Positions 35,361 through 46,783 of a stretch of 64,000 nt of DNA are shown piece by piece. Both the position numbers and the translations under genes were made by a program. The stretch's first letter is position 1. The number at the start of each line of letters is the position of its first letter. The stretch spans positions 4,001,001 through 4,065,000 of the forward strand of contig OY540813.1 of the NCBI GenBank assembly GCA_961205875.1, in the 5' to 3' direction. The stretch is from Sialis fuliginosa. Taxonomy: Eukaryota; Arthropoda; Insecta; Megaloptera; Sialidae. The notes under the pieces are model-generated. The model saw nothing but the letters and a program-made list of their open reading frames with translations, was not told where the DNA came from and did not search any database.

Positions 35361-35692
35361 GCCCGGTATTATAAAGGACCTAACAAGATTTGTTAGCTAG
35401 CAATTACATTCAAATGGGGTATTAATTCTGTACTAGTATCTATGGATTAGTTATGGAATTTAGAGCAGTGCCACTTCAACTAATTGTAACACAGTTGGCA
35501 TCTTTGACCGTACAAAATAATTTTCATAACATCACCACTGTTTTAATACCGTGTGTATTTACCTACAACGCGTGCGCGAAACTTGTCAAAGTCATCAACA
35601 AACTCCAAAAGAACTGTCATATAAGTTTGATATCTCAGTTGAAAGTGTTTCTTAGCTAACAAATTTGTTAGGTCCTTTATGATACCGGACAT
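35361..35692. mobile_element. Foldback MITE, about 330 bp
   Basis: Left 'ccggtattataaaggaccta' and right 'aggtcctttatgataccgg' are inverse, extended by 'ttgttagctag'/'cttagctaacaa'. Part of the same family is seen at about 17000-17090 and its end alone near 30325. Confidence 0.8.
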
Positions 35693-35892
35693 AAGTATTA
35701 TAAGGTAAAGGTACCAACTTTATAATACGAAAGGTCTGACTGAAAGTCTAATTTGTAAACTAACAGTGTAGACATTAAGAGTGTAGAACAGTTTTATGAT
35801 GTAGCGAGCGCGGGTGGGCCGAGTTTGTATATTTTTTGTAGCGGATCAAAGACGCATCAGTAAATGAATTTGTCATCAGTGTAGTTGAAACA

Positions 35893-36006
35893 TGAAATAT
35901 TACATCGGTGTCGTGTTTGCAACGGCTGTGTTCCTGTCAACGCCTTGGCCAGGCTGCGGCCGCGCTGGGTGGTGCCGACATTTCTCAAATTGTTCTAATT
36001 TGTAAG
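35893..36006 (+). CDS. Candidate first exon of a small secreted protein
   Basis: ATG opens 37 codons: a typical signal peptide (MKYYIGVVFATAVFLS), then a short cysteine-containing stretch including GWCRHFSNCSN. The frame ends in TAA, but AATTT|GTAAGC just before it is a good splice donor (exon end 35998, phase 2), so the protein may continue in a later exon. Just upstream are 'atcagtgtag' (35876) and 'gcatcagtaa' (about 35856), which match the arthropod initiator TCAGT. The local sequence is GC-richer than its flanks. I do not recognise the family; two cysteines four residues apart and the small size would suit a neuropeptide or toxin-like peptide. It could also be a chance frame. Confidence 0.35.
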
Positions 36007-36171
36007 CGTTTTTTACATCGCGTTAATAATTTATATATGCGTGCGATAAAAACTATATGGTCTCGGTAAGATTATATTTAAAACATCGTAGACAAAGTGG
36101 ATGTTCGTATAATATTTATAACATTATGACTGTTTCCGCTAAATACATCTAGAAAAACTCAATTTTATAAA

Positions 36172-36869
36172 ATACTAGCGCATTGGCCCGGTGTTACCCG
36201 GGGATATTAATTTAATTAAACATAAAGTAATAATGCCCACCCAACATGCTAACAACACACGGTTCACCACGAATTGTTTTTTCCGGTTTCATGAAATTTA
36301 CCCAAAATATCCACAAATTATACACCTAAACTTAACCTATCCATTAGTGAAAACCGGAATAAAATCCATTCAGTAGTTATTGAAAAAATCGTGTAAAATT
36401 ATATTTTCTCCCAGGAAACACCAGGTCATATCTTAGAATTTGTATGAAAATCAAAAATAAATAAATAGGTTACCTTTCTTGGAAGTTCTTGATTGTAATT
36501 TATAAAAATCCGTTTATTTATATTGTAAAATGCATATTTTTTCATTCAAACTCATGGTGGAAAGATATATATTTGTAGGTATCATGATTCAAACTGACAT
36601 TCACATATAGTAATTGTTTTCAGCGTTTTATATTCAATGGCTACTGTATTTTTATATAAATGACAGTTTTATGCTCTGACATCATGGAAACAAAAGACGC
36701 TATGCAAAAGAATATCTTTAATCTTTTGATGTTAAATCTTAGATTTTCATAAAATATTATTAGCCACGATACTGCTCGTAAAAATTATCTAACTATTGGT
36801 GAAAACCGTATTGAAATCGGTTCAGTAATTCCCGAGTCTATAAGTCACACACAAACGAACATTCATTTT
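36172..36869. repeat. Two dispersed repeat copies of family DR3
   Basis: 36172-36410 starts 'ggcccggtgttacccgggga' and contains 'gtgaaaaccggaataaaatc', also present at about 13355. 36660-36870 matches 32370-32530 in inverse orientation ('gaaaccgattgaaatcggtt'-type core). Confidence 0.55.
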
Positions 36870-37621
36870 TACTTCCATGTTCCGAAGGAAATGGAAGTAT
36901 TGTAATACCATCGAAAAATCGTGTCCGAGAAAATGACAAATTCTGATTGTACTAACTTCAAAACGTAAAGAAAAGTTAATTTCCGCATGGCGGCTGTGCG
37001 TGTGTCTGTGTGTCTGTGTGTCAGGATGTAGATTTTTTTTTCGTTCACGATAACTACCGTAAAAATGTACCGATCTGAATTATTTTTGGGGAAAATGTTT
37101 GTTTCAATGAGTACTCCAGACCTATTGATTTTGGTGCTAATCGGATTAGGGGTTTTGGAAATATTCGAAATTTTGTAACTTTTTTGGTCTAAAAAGTGAA
37201 TATTGAGAGTATTATCTCACTAATTTTGATAAGATTTGGTACATTTGCAGTTCAATTGAATCTAAGGGACATTTATTATTTGTACGTGCCTAAACAGCCA
37301 TTAAAGGGATGAAAAACACACTTAAAATTTGAATTTTAAATACTAATATGTCATTAATTCATGTTGCCTTGGAAACAAATGCAACTAAATTCAAATTGTC
37401 AAATTAGTTTTTCTACGAATGTGAATTATGTTTTTGACATTAGAAAACTAATATTTATATACAAATTGCAAAAAGAGCTGTAACCGTTGTAAGTATATAT
37501 GTTTTTTTAATGTATTACGATATGTATATTCATAGTTGTAGGTTATATAAATAAAATATTTAAAAAAATGTATATTTAAAAATTATTTAAAAAGATAGAA
37601 AGAACATGGAAGTCATGTATG
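36870..37621 (+). repeat. Dispersed repeat family DR6, interrupted copy
   Basis: Matches 28385-28870 and resumes after the hAT insertion at 40781-40806. The uninterrupted relative at 28385 shows the target before insertion. Confidence 0.75.
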
Positions 37622-37736
37622 CAGAGCCGGCCTTTGCGATTCTGGCGCCCCAGGCGAGATTTTTTTTTGACGCCCCCTTCCACCCCCCTCCACCGCCACA
37701 GTGACGATCATTAAAAATTATCCGCACAAAAAAAAA

Positions 37737-40010
37737 CATTTTAACTTGTTTTTAAAAAGGGAAGGAGCACGCGAAGGTCTTTAAGTGCATGATGCTCTTA
37801 AAGATAATAGTGTAAGCTACATTTTAAAAAAAAACTGGAGTCTCTTCGATCGCGCCAAGCTGAGATATTAACTATTCAATTTACTTCTTTGTTAGCGTAT
37901 GAGTTTTAATTTGTTTTTTTAGTTTTAACTTGTTTTTAAAAAGGGAAGGAGCACGCGAAGGTCTTTAAGTGCATGATGCTCTTAAAGATAATAGTGTAAG
38001 CTACATTTTAAAAAAAAACTGGAGTCTCTTCGATCGCGCCAAGCTGAGATATTAACTATTCAATTTACTTCTTTGTTAGCGTATGAGTTTTAATTTGTTT
38101 TTTTAGTTTTAACTTGTTTTTAAAAAGGGAAGGAGCACGCGAAGGTCTTTAAGTGCGTGATGCTCTTAAAGATAATAGTGTAAGCTACATTTTAAAAAAA
38201 AACTGGAGTCTCTTCGATCGCGCCAAGCTGAGATATTAACTATTCAATTTACTTCTTTGTTAGCGTATGAGTTTTAATTTGTTTTTTTTAGTTTTAACTT
38301 GTTTTTAAAAAGGGAAGGAGCACGCGAAGGTCTTTAAGTGCGTGATGCTCTTAAAGATAATAGTGTAAGCTACATTTTAAAAAAAAACTGGAGTCTCTTC
38401 GATCGCGCCAAGCTGAGATATTAACTATTCAATTTACTTCTTTGTTAGCGTATGAGTTTTAATTTGTTTTTTTAGTTTTAACTTGTTTTTAAAAAGGGAA
38501 GGAGCACGCGAAGGTCTTTAAGTGCGTGATGCTCTTAAAGATAATAGTGTAAGCTACATTTTAAAAAAAAACTGGAGTCTCTTCGATCGCGCCAAGCTGA
38601 GATATTAACTATTCAATTTACTTCTTTGTTAGCGTATGAGTTTTAATTTGTTTTTTTAGTTTTAACTTGTTTTTAAAAAGGGAAGGAGCACGCGAAGGTC
38701 TTTAAGTGCGTGATGCTCTTAAAGATAATAGTGTAAGCTACATTTAAAAAAAAAAACTGGAGTCTCTTCGATCGCGCCAAGCTGAGATATTAACTATTCA
38801 ATTTACTTCTTTGTTAGTGTATGAGTTTTAATTTGTTTTTTTAGTTTTAACTTGTTTTTAAAAAGGAAAGGAGCACGCGAAGGTCTTTAAGTGCGTGATG
38901 CTCTTAAAGATAATAGTGTAAGCTACATTTTAAAAAAAAACTGGAGTCTCTTCGATCGCGCCAAGCTGAGATATTAACTATTCAATTTACTTCTTTGTTA
39001 GCGTATGAGTTTTAATTTGTTTTTTTAGTTTTAACTTGTTTTTAAAAAGGGAAGGAGCACGTGAAGGTCTTTAAGTGCGTGATGCTCTTAAAGATAATAG
39101 TGTAAGCTACATTTAAAAAAAAAACTGGAGTCTCTTCGATTGCGCCAAGCTGAGATATTAACTATTCAATTTACTTCTTTGTTAGTGTATGAGTTTTAAT
39201 TTGTTTTTTTAGTTTTAACTTGTTTTTAAAAAGGAAAGGAGCACGCGAAGGTCTTTAAGTGCGTGATGCTCTTAAATATAATAGTGTAAGCTACATTTAA
39301 AAAAAAAACTGGAGTCTCTTCGATCGCGCCAAGCTGAGATATTAACTATTCAATTTACTTCTTTGTTAGCGTATGAGTTTTAATTTGTTTTTTTAGTTTT
39401 AACTTGTTTTTAAAAAGGGAAGGAGCACGCGAAGGTCTTTAAGTGCGTGATGCTCTTAAAGATAATAGTGTAAGCTACATTTTAAAAAAAAACTGGAGTC
39501 TCTTCGATCGCGCCAAGCTGAGATATTAACTATTCAATTTACTTCTTTGTTAGCGTATGAGTTTTAATTTGTTTTTTTAGTTTTAACTTGTTTTTAAAAA
39601 GGGAAGGAGCACGCGAAGGTCTTTAAGTGCGTGATGCTCTTAAAGATAATAGTGTAAGCTACATTTAAAAAAAAAACTGGAGTCTCTTCGATCGCGCCAA
39701 GCTGAGATATTAACTATTCAATTTACTTCTTTGTTAGCGTATGAGTTTTAATTTGTTTTTTTAGTTTTAACTTGTTTTTAAAAAGGGAAGGAGCACGCGA
39801 AGGTCTTTAAGTGCGTGATGCTCTTAAAGATAATAGTGTAAGCTACATTTTAAAAAAAAACTGGAGTCTCCTCGATCGCACCAAGCTGAGATATTAACTA
39901 TTCAATTTACTTCTTTGTTAGCGTATGAGTTTTTATTTGTTTTTTTAGTTTTAACTTGTTTTTAAAAAGGGAAGTAGCACGCGAAGGTCTTTAAGTGCGT
40001 GATGCTCTTA
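37737..40010 (+). repeat. Tandem array, about 12.4 copies of a 184-bp unit
   Basis: The block 'aaaaagggaaggagcacgcg' recurs about every 184 bases (for example at 37943, 38127, 38312, 38496, 38680, 38865 and 39049, continuing to 39969). Copies differ at only a few sites each, for example 'gtgcatgatg' in the first two against 'gtgcgtgatg' later, and 'ggaaagga' in the 7th and 9th. The unit has no open frame. It lies wholly inside the hAT element, so it arose or expanded after that element formed. Confidence 0.97.
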
Positions 40011-40292
40011 ACCCTTAATTGCATCTTGTTAACATTCGTGAACAATGTTTTCAGAGGTATCTATTAGCAAAAATGTACAATATTTTTTAGCCTTTGCGAT
40101 TCTGGCGCCCCAGGCGAGATTTCTTTTGACGCCCCCCCCCCCCCCCTTTCCACCGCCACAGTGACGATCATTAAAAATTATCCGCACAAAAAAAAAAAAG
40201 CGTGAGAAAATTATCTTGTTATTAATTCATTAGTGTAATATAATAATATAATATAACATATAATTGATAAATAATATATAATATAACTAAAA

Positions 40293-40556
40293 TTATATAA
40301 AAGATTTCTTCCTGGCTTTCATATCTGCAAAATTTTCGATTGCTGTCTCAAAATTGAGGTTTGCTACAACCTTATTTTCAATTGAAAGAATAGCCAAATT
40401 ATTCAACCTATCTTCTATCATAGCCGATTGCAAATAAGTTTTTATGAATTATTTTAATTTACTAAAACTTCTTTCACCACTAGCTACACTAACCGGAATT
40501 GTTACAAGAATTAGCAAAGCCACCCACAGATTTGGCACTGTGCTTTTCAAGTTTTG
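40293..40556 (-). pseudogene. hAT transposase C-terminal (dimerisation) remnant
   Basis: On the minus strand the frame reads WVALLILVTIPVSVASGERSFSKLK, then one in-frame stop, then a stretch containing RLNNLAILSIE, and it ends FADMKARKKSFI before a TAA. This is the hATC dimerisation region, with its typical 'T.PVS.ASGERSFSKLK' and 'RL..LA.LSIE' blocks. The N-terminal zinc finger and catalytic parts are not present, having been replaced by the tandem array and simple sequence. Confidence 0.85.
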
Positions 40557-40804
40557 TAAAAAAATGTTTAATAAATAATTTATTTTTGATATTAAGCATT
40601 TTATTAAGTAAAATGAATTATTTTGCAGAAAAAATCAAAACTATTATTCAAAAAATATATATAGCTTAAATTTGGCGCCCTAGAACAGAACATAGAAAAA
40701 AAGTTTAAAATAATTGGCGCCCCCACGAAATTAGCGCCCCAGGCTGTCGCCTGGGTCGCCTGGCCGTTCGGCCGGCCCTGCATGTATGGTTCTCCATACC
40801 GATA

Positions 40805-41330
40805 TTATATATATAGACTAGCTTTGCTCGCGTGGACTAAGAAATTATTGTTTAGGATTTTTGAAAAATATAGTTGAATAATATATAATCAACACCTAAA
40901 TTACCTAACAAAAACAAGTGCAAATAATTTTTGTTGTGTTTAAATTTAAAAGTTAATTTAAAACAAACAATTGACGATCAAAAGACAACGGCCAAAACAA
41001 GGGAGTCTGACGCGACAGTTCTTCTATTAATATTTTACCGTATATAACTTATTTAAAGTTATTTCCTAAACTGTACGACCAAATTGAATGCTGTAAAGGG
41101 AAAATTACATCTACATTAAGTACTTATGACGATGAAATCGTTTATTTCGATAAGGATTAATGTTTTGTAGGTCATAAGTCCACGTAAACAGAACCCAAAC
41201 ATTTTAAATTTTCTTTGTAATATAAAGCAGTAATTGTGGCTTAAATACAAAAGTTAGACATAGTATCGCAGACCTTATTTTAGATCTTTTGATTCGACAC
41301 AGATCTTTACTACATTATTTTGTTTTTTTT
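40805..41330 (-). repeat. Dispersed repeat family DR2
   Basis: Starts 'tagctttgctcgcgtggact' and contains 'cagtaattgtggcttaaata', like 12230-12870. It lies directly downstream of receptor gene A. Confidence 0.65.
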
Positions 41331-41534
41331 AGGCAGCGTATTGCAAAAGAGTGTTTATATTTACGTGCATTCAAATTAGTTGACAAAGAAAAGACGTTCG
41401 CATATTTGTTAAGGGGAAATTGCTTATTTAGAATCGTGTTGTTCACGATATACACGAAATCAATGAAAAAATAAACTACAATAATTAATTCAATATATGT
41501 ATTACTATAAACTATATTTAGGTGTATTAATAAA

Positions 41535-43305
41535 TCAATGTTCTAAACGAAACTGTAGAGCGATCAATATATAAGTTAATATATTTCCACAAATCTGAAA
41601 CAAATTTTAAAAATATCAAAAATCTGTACTATAAGAATTCGTGTTTATACAATAAAATGAACTCACCGGAGCAACTAAATTTAATCCAATATCCACAATA
41701 CCACTTGCACTTAAGACTGTTGATGTGTATTTAATTTTTTTTATAAATATCCTGATATGTTGGTATTCGTCAGCCTTCAAAGAACGTGTGGAATACTCTA
41801 ATAAAAAATCATATAATCCTAGAATCTAAAATAGCAAATTTTATTAATAACATAAATCAAAACCGGTAGATTATAAAAGGCTAGTTAATTAACTATTGGG
41901 CCAACCCAAATTGCTCCGCCGGCCGTACTGGCGAACTAAAATTTTCCGAGGACAGCACATAAATATGATTAATTAACAAATTAGGAGCATTATTATTATT
42001 AAATGTCAATTAGTTGACACTCAATTAATAGAAATGGGAGTTTTTCAATATTTACAAAATATATCTGACGCCTTAAAATAATTCATATATCCAATCTGAA
42101 AATAAGGACTATATTTAATGATGATATTACTTACCATTTCTGTTACTTGATCACCAGTCTTCAACAAAGCTGACAAACTAACTATATGTACCCCCATATA
42201 GCCCCAGTTAGTGTAAAAAATAAACTCATCAAATTTTGACTCCACATTAGACTTGTAATAAAATACCAAAGAACAACAATGAATTACGGCCACAATAAGT
42301 TCCATAGATAAGAAGATTAACAATGAAGGATTCACACACTTATTGATATCTCTCATTAGCTCACTAATGCTTTCATGTAAGCGTCTCAGTTCGTCTAAAA
42401 TATCCACCATTTTGTTACTGCTTTTTCCGTATAAACTTTCGTGGTCATCAGAACAAATGTCGTATTTAATAAAACCGATTATTTTTCTGGTTTTATTTAT
42501 TTTTACAATATCGCAAACTGGATGTATTGTTTGGTAATTGATACTCTTTATTGCTATCTTCTCATAGCAATTGAATAAAATTATTAATACCATGCAAAAA
42601 GAGCAAATAATGTAAAGAAATATATATGGTATCTTATTGATAAAGGAGGTCAGTAATCTAGAATATAAAAATATGTTTTACTGTTAGAATCAAGAAAAAC
42701 ATTAATGATTTCAGTAAATAATATTCTTACTTATTTAACTCCAAAGCAATTGTAAGTGGAGAGCTGTCTGTAAGTTGCACATACAACAAATTTGCGTATT
42801 GTGAGATGATCAGTACAGTAATTACAACCATGTAAACATATTGAGCCTTCATCAAAACTCGGCTGGCTTTATCGCACATTAGTCCATTGGAAACTAACTC
42901 TGGTATCTTATTCAACGTTCTTGCTATTTTCTTAGACTTGGCCAGCATACATGCTATCATAACTGCAGCTGTCGTGCAGTATGCGATATTGCTTGTAAAA
43001 TAAAATCCAGTCATTGAAGAAACACCTTTTTTGTGTATAGCATCATAGATTAACACCCATGTCTTGTAACAGGAGAGTCCAATGATTAACAGAGAATATA
43101 GGAGATGAGATTTGGAAATATAAAACTTGCAACCGTTCTTATTGGTGTGGTGTTTCCAAGATATTGGAAACAAACCGAAGATTTTGGAGAAAGTTAAAAC
43201 AGGAGATAGCGTTTTGCAAACACATATTTTTTTCCGAGAAGATGAGGTATTGTTTATGTTTTTTATCCACTGTTTTAACGCTGGAGTTTTGTTTTTCTCG
43301 AACAT
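41535..43305 (-). CDS. Gustatory receptor A (complete, four exons)
   Basis: Seven-transmembrane ligand-gated chemoreceptor of the insect GR family, acting in the membrane of chemosensory neurons. Exons are 43305-42731, 42657-42135, 41825-41667 and 41594-41535; all introns are GT-AG, with phases 2, 0 and 0, giving 438 residues. It begins MFEKNKTPALK with ICVCKTLSPVLTFSKIFGL near the N terminus (before TM1). Exon 2 has the internal loop LDELRRLHESISELMRD. Exon 3 carries SASGIVDIGLNLVAP. Exon 4 gives ICGNILTYILIALQF, the family signature TYhhhhhQF. The length is normal for a GR. It is the tandem twin of gene B. The ligand is unknown; it looks like one of the fast-evolving, probably bitter-type receptors. 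Confidence 0.9.
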
Positions 43306-45111
43306 TTAGTGCTGATGATTCTAAAAAAAATGATTATTTATAATAAATTTTGTTTCTATTTATTTTGGGCTTTTGTTAATTGGGCTGTCGTCTAATCGGG
43401 CGTATTATAAAAAAACATTGCTGGCGCAGACACTAGTGGGGAAATTTGACAAGATTGTATGATTTATTAATTAGTAATTTAATGGTTAATTTATGTTTAT
43501 AATAATTGTAAACAATAACAGTACTCTACAACCGAGCTACACAAGAAACGAGAAGTTTGTTTCGTCTCGTGTTGATTTTGAAATTTGCAACTGACACTCT
43601 TGTCTTTATCTCATCTTGTAAAAATTAATTAATTAAAACAAATTTAAGCTGCTTGTAAAAAAACACATAAAAAATATTTGAAAATTCGTGATATTGCTTG
43701 CACTGGACTAGAGAACCCTACTACAGTTATGTAGCACGATTTAAAATCTTTTTAAAAAAATATCTGAAAACAATTAAATAAACTTAACAATTAATTGAAC
43801 CAAAAACTAATTTAGATCCAAACGACTTCAAAACTGATCGCACTGATGAAAACTATTGATACAAATAATTTTTATGTATACTCACCTACATATTATAATT
43901 ATATATTTTTTTATTGCTTTTTTACTAGAGTGTTTTTTTTGTACCATTCATGGGAAAACTGCCTTTATCTCCGTTCCATTTACAACCAATGTTGTACAAC
44001 TATTATAAGTACAATTATTATTTTTCCAATATCTGATAAGTTTATTGTACATACAAAAATGACATACATGGTTCGAATAATTTAAATAAACATTCAGCAA
44101 ATATTAGCTTAGTTGTTGCATATACATTACAATACTATATATATATATATATAACAATTAAATATTATTTCCTCATTTCATACAAAATATTTAAATGTTT
44201 ATAAATGAATAAGTATTATTTAAAGTTTTTACAACAAAATTCAACAGATTGTAGATCGCGTTATTAATTTAGTTGCTCATCTCTAGAGATATAATCAGTG
44301 CTCTGACAGCGCAAATCAATCTCTGACAACTTGTGATATAGGAGACTCACTCAAAATCTCAACTGACCAGCCAGCCCTTGTTGGCATTCTACTGACTGGT
44401 TCAGACGTAATAGACCTAAAGCTTCTCTAGTGGGCCTTCAACACCAGGACTCATCCAGATAACCCGCGGACTCTAACTCCGCAGCCAACCCCAAGGAAGA
44501 TCTCTCCCGAGCTTAGCCAGACGACGACGCCAGCCTGATACACTCACGGACGCCACCTCCAAGTCACCTGTAGACGTTATCTCACTGCCCGCCCTTTCCA
44601 CTCCACAGACGCCCTCACCGACAAACACAACGCAGACACCATCGCACAAGCTACCCAGACTTTCGCGGTCACCTCCCATGTAACCTCACAACGCGACGCC
44701 CCGCCGCCCGTCGACATCTTGCTTAGGTCTCCATGGTCACTCGCAACCTAGACGTCAACGCTGAGACCTACTCCTAACGCACAAGGCGATAAGAATGAAT
44801 AGCCAAACAATAAAGCTTTATTGTCATATTTTAAATGAAGAAAAGATAGTACTAGCGCTAGTAACAGCATGCTGTTAATCATCCGAGTGTAGCAGCAATT
44901 ATAAAACTCGCTTTATCTCTCGCTCACCACAAACCATTGATATCAAACGCCGTTTTCGTATCAAAATAGTTGACAAAGAAAATAACTTCACTTGTTAAGG
45001 AGAAATTGCTTTTTTAATATCGTGTATATATTTATATTTATTACTTAAAAACACACGTATTGAACAATATTATGTAGTGACATTATTTAAGTGCATTAAT
45101 AAATAAAATAC
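43306..45111. other. Spacer between receptors A and B, with a GC-rich insert at about 44290-44960
   Basis: 43306-44290 is part of the duplicated unit and matches the region upstream of gene B. 44290-44960 is not duplicated and is much richer in G and C. It contains an 18-base perfect palindrome 'acaataaagctttattgt' (44807-44824) that places AATAAA on both strands. It lies exactly at the junction of the tandem duplication. It could be a solo LTR-like fossil or another foreign piece. I found no direct proof. Confidence 0.45.
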
Positions 45112-46783
45112 TCAATTTTCTATACGAAACTGTAGAGTGACCAATACATAAGTTAATATATTTCCACAAATCTGAAACAAATTTAAAAAATATTGAAAAT
45201 ATGTCGGTACTATAAGAATATGTGTAGAAAAATTAACTAACCGGAGCAACTAAATGTAATCCAATATCTACAACTCCACTTGCACTTAAGACTGTTGATG
45301 TGTATTTAATTTTATTTATAAATATCCTGATATGTTGGTATTCGTCAGCCTTCAAAGAACGTGTAGAATACTCTAATAAAAAATCATATATTCCTAAAAT
45401 CTAAAATAACATATTTTATTAATTACATAAATCAAAATCGGTAGATTATAAGTAGCTAATTAAGAAACTATCAAGAATATCGTGCCAAATTGCTTACGAC
45501 CCAAAATGGGAGTTTTTCGATCTTTACAAAATGTATCTGACGCCTTAAAAGAATGCATTTAACCAATCTGAAAATAATGACCATATTTACTGATGATATT
45601 ACTTACCATTTCTGTGACTTGATCTCCAGTCTTCAACAAAGTCAACAAACTAAGTACATGTAGACCCACATAGCCCCAGTTAGTGTAAAATACTAATTCG
45701 TCAAATGTTGTCACCTCTTTAAACTTGAAGTAAAATGCCAAAGAACAACAATGAATTACGGCCACAATAAGTTCCATAGATAAGAAGATTAACAATGAAG
45801 GATTCATACACTCATTGACATCTCTCATTAGCTCACTAATACTTTCATGTAAGCGTCTCAATTCGTCTAAAACATCCACCATTTTGTTACTGCTTTTTCC
45901 GTATAAACTTTCGTGGTCATCAGAACAAATGTCGTATTTAATAAAACCGATTATTTTTCTGGTTTTATTTATTTTTACAATATCGCAAACTGGATGTATT
46001 GTTTGGTAATTGATACTCTTTATTGCTATCTTCTCATAGCAATTGAATAAAATTATTAATACCATGCAAAAAGAGCAAATGATATAAAGGTATACATATG
46101 GTATCTTGTTAATAAAGGAGGTAAGAATTCTAGAATATAAAAATATGTTTAACTATAAGAATCAGGAAAATCGTCAATAATTTAATAATAAATAAATAAA
46201 ATTCTTACTTATTTAAATCCTCAATTATTTCATATGAAGATTTCTCTTTAGGTATCACATACAACAAATATGCATATTGTGATATGATCGGTACAGTATA
46301 TAAAACAATGAAAATATATTGAGCCTTCATCAAAACTCGGCTGGCTTTATCACACATTAGTCCATTGGAAACTAACTCTGGTAACTTATTTAACGTTCTT
46401 GCTATTTTCTTAGACTTGGCCATCATACACAATACCATAACTGCAACTGCCGCACAGTATGTGATATTGCTTACAAAATAAAATTTAATTGCTATAGATA
46501 AACTTCTTTTTTTTTTTACAACACTATTTAACCCCCATGTCTTGTAACAGGAGAGTCCAATGATTAACAGAGAATATAGGAGATGAAATTTGGAAATATA
46601 AAACTTGCAACCATTCTTATTGGTGTGGTGCTTCCAAGATATCGGAAACAAACCGAAGATTTTAGAGAAAGTTAAAATAGGTGATAGCGTTTTGCAAACA
46701 CATATTTTTTTCCGAGTGGTTGAGGTATTATTTATGTTTTTTATCCACCGTTTTAACGCTGGAGTTTTGTTTTTCTTGAACAT
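45112..46783 (-). CDS. Gustatory receptor B (complete, four exons)
   Basis: Same architecture as its twin A, exon for exon and of equal lengths: 46783-46209, 46129-45607, 45400-45242 and 45171-45112, giving 438 residues. All junctions are GT-AG, the third intron with a weaker donor GTTAGT. The C-terminal exon reads ICGNILTYVLVTLQF. The intracellular loop (LRRLHESISELMRDVN) and large parts of exons 1 and 2 are nearly identical to A. Most differences fall in the outer-loop regions, for example after 'LSCYKTW' and around residues 180-190, where A and B share little. This suggests uneven divergence of the possible ligand-facing parts. The gene looks functional. Confidence 0.9.

Larger units (their letters stand above)
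37622..40780 (-). mobile_element. hAT transposon remnant containing a satellite array
   Basis: The ends 'cagagccggcc' and 'ggccggccctg' are inverse. A perfect 8-bp duplication CATGTATG (37614-37621 and 40781-40788) flanks the element, and the empty site is preserved at 28385-28430 on the other strand. A block beginning 'cctttgcgattctggcgccc' occurs at 37631 and again at 40091, bracketing the tandem array. The right part encodes the end of a hAT transposase on the minus strand. The element is not able to move on its own. Confidence 0.92.

Noticed and set aside
37737-40010. CRISPR-like regular repeats
   Set aside because: The 184-bp units are contiguous and nearly identical with no unique spacers. 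It is a tandem array in a eukaryotic transposon.
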